Shown: piece by piece, positions 6,057 through 6,303 of the stretch
How the letters are laid out: each line of letters begins with the position of its first letter
Position numbering within the stretch: position 1 is the stretch's first letter
Source: Fibrobacterota bacterium
Lineage (GTDB): Bacteria; Fibrobacterota; Chitinivibrionia; Chitinivibrionales; JANQEN01
Reading direction: 5' to 3'
DNA length: 6,303 bases
NCBI GenBank assembly: GCA_030619215.1
Contig: JAUXBV010000214.1
Location: forward strand, 1-6,303
Made by a program: the position numbers and the translations under genes
The notes under the pieces: model-generated
Told to the model about the DNA's origin: nothing
The model's input: the letters and a program-made list of their open reading frames with translations, nothing else
Database searches by the model: none

Positions 6057-6303
6057 ATGAAGTGCACGAAATGCGGTATGATAGTAAGTGGTATTGAGAA
6101 TTATGGCAGCGATATTAATCCCCTCTGTTTCGAGTGTTCAAATACTGACTTGGAATGTGCTATGTGTGCTCAACCTGTCTCACTTAAAGATTCCATTATA
6201 AAGGATGGACGCCGATTATGTAACGGATGCAATGCTAAACTTCAAATTAAAAAGCACAACCAACCTCTAATTGACCTAAAAAGCGAAGATGCAATTAAGG
6301 TAG
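6057..6303 (+). CDS. four-CxxC zinc-binding protein, LIM-like spacing, C-terminus cut by window edge
   Basis: An ATG at 6057 opens a frame that runs 82 codons to the window end with no stop. Cysteines form four CxxC pairs: C3/C6, C24/C27, C34/C37 and C55/C58. The spacing within each half is identical (17 residues between C6 and C24 and between C37 and C55), so this is a tandem pair of zinc-ribbon-like fingers. The order CxxC, CFxC, CxxC, DGxxLCxxC resembles a LIM domain, except that the two fingers are joined by six residues rather than two. AAGG at 6044-6047, 9 bases upstream, is a modest ribosome site; the ATG at 6049 hits a stop after three codons. The gene follows the beta-helix gene by 38 bases with no terminator seen and may be read with it. 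Binding of protein or nucleic acid is the family expectation; the target is unknown. Confidence 0.8.
   Translation, partial: MKCTKCGMIVSGIENYGSDINPLCFECSNTDLECAMCAQPVSLKDSIIKDGRRLCNGCNAKLQIKKHNQPLIDLKSEDAIKV

Overview
The window looks like a chromosomal stretch from an AT-leaning Gram-negative bacterium, most likely of the FCB superphylum (Bacteroidota, Fibrobacterota, Cloacimonadota and relatives). The main reason is the 612-codon plus-strand reading frame. It encodes a Sec-exported, right-handed beta-helix protein that ends in a type IX secretion (Por/T9SS type A-like) sorting domain. Its promoter is nevertheless close to an ordinary sigma-70 promoter, and three of the genes have good Shine-Dalgarno sequences. 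This fits a Fibrobacterota- or Cloacimonadota-like lineage better than a typical Bacteroidota one, but the assignment is an inference.

The left two thirds (1-3994) are transcribed leftward and hold five genes in two tight groups. In transcription order, the first group is a DUF5674 protein (3994-3647) and a 123-residue helical protein (3668-3297), overlapping by 22 bases. After a 74-base gap that carries a dyad flanked by direct repeats come a 251-residue acidic, beta-rich protein (3222-2467), a 669-residue protein with an N-terminal LysM-like domain (2474-465), and a Sec-exported MORN/YwqK-like protein cut by the window edge (478-1). The last three overlap by 8 and 14 bases, so they are almost certainly one translationally coupled unit. 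The two upstream members lack signal peptides and the last has one. This suggests a LysM-bearing cargo delivered by a non-Sec route (for example a contractile injection system), with a beta-rich partner and a periplasmic MORN protein as a possible immunity partner. No secretion machinery lies in the window, so that role is a hypothesis.

The intergenic region 3995-4233 separates the leftward genes from the rightward ones. It contains a nested inverted repeat (4038-4081). It also contains a near-consensus promoter, TTGACA-N16-TATATT, whose -10 box sits inside a perfect 10-base inverted repeat, a strong candidate for a repressor operator.

The right third (4234-6303) is transcribed rightward: the beta-helix/T9SS protein (true start 4234), then after 38 bases a small protein with four CxxC pairs in LIM-like order, cut by the window edge. 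No tRNA, rRNA, CRISPR array, insertion sequence or convincing intrinsic terminator was seen. No gene-free stretch exceeds 300 bases.
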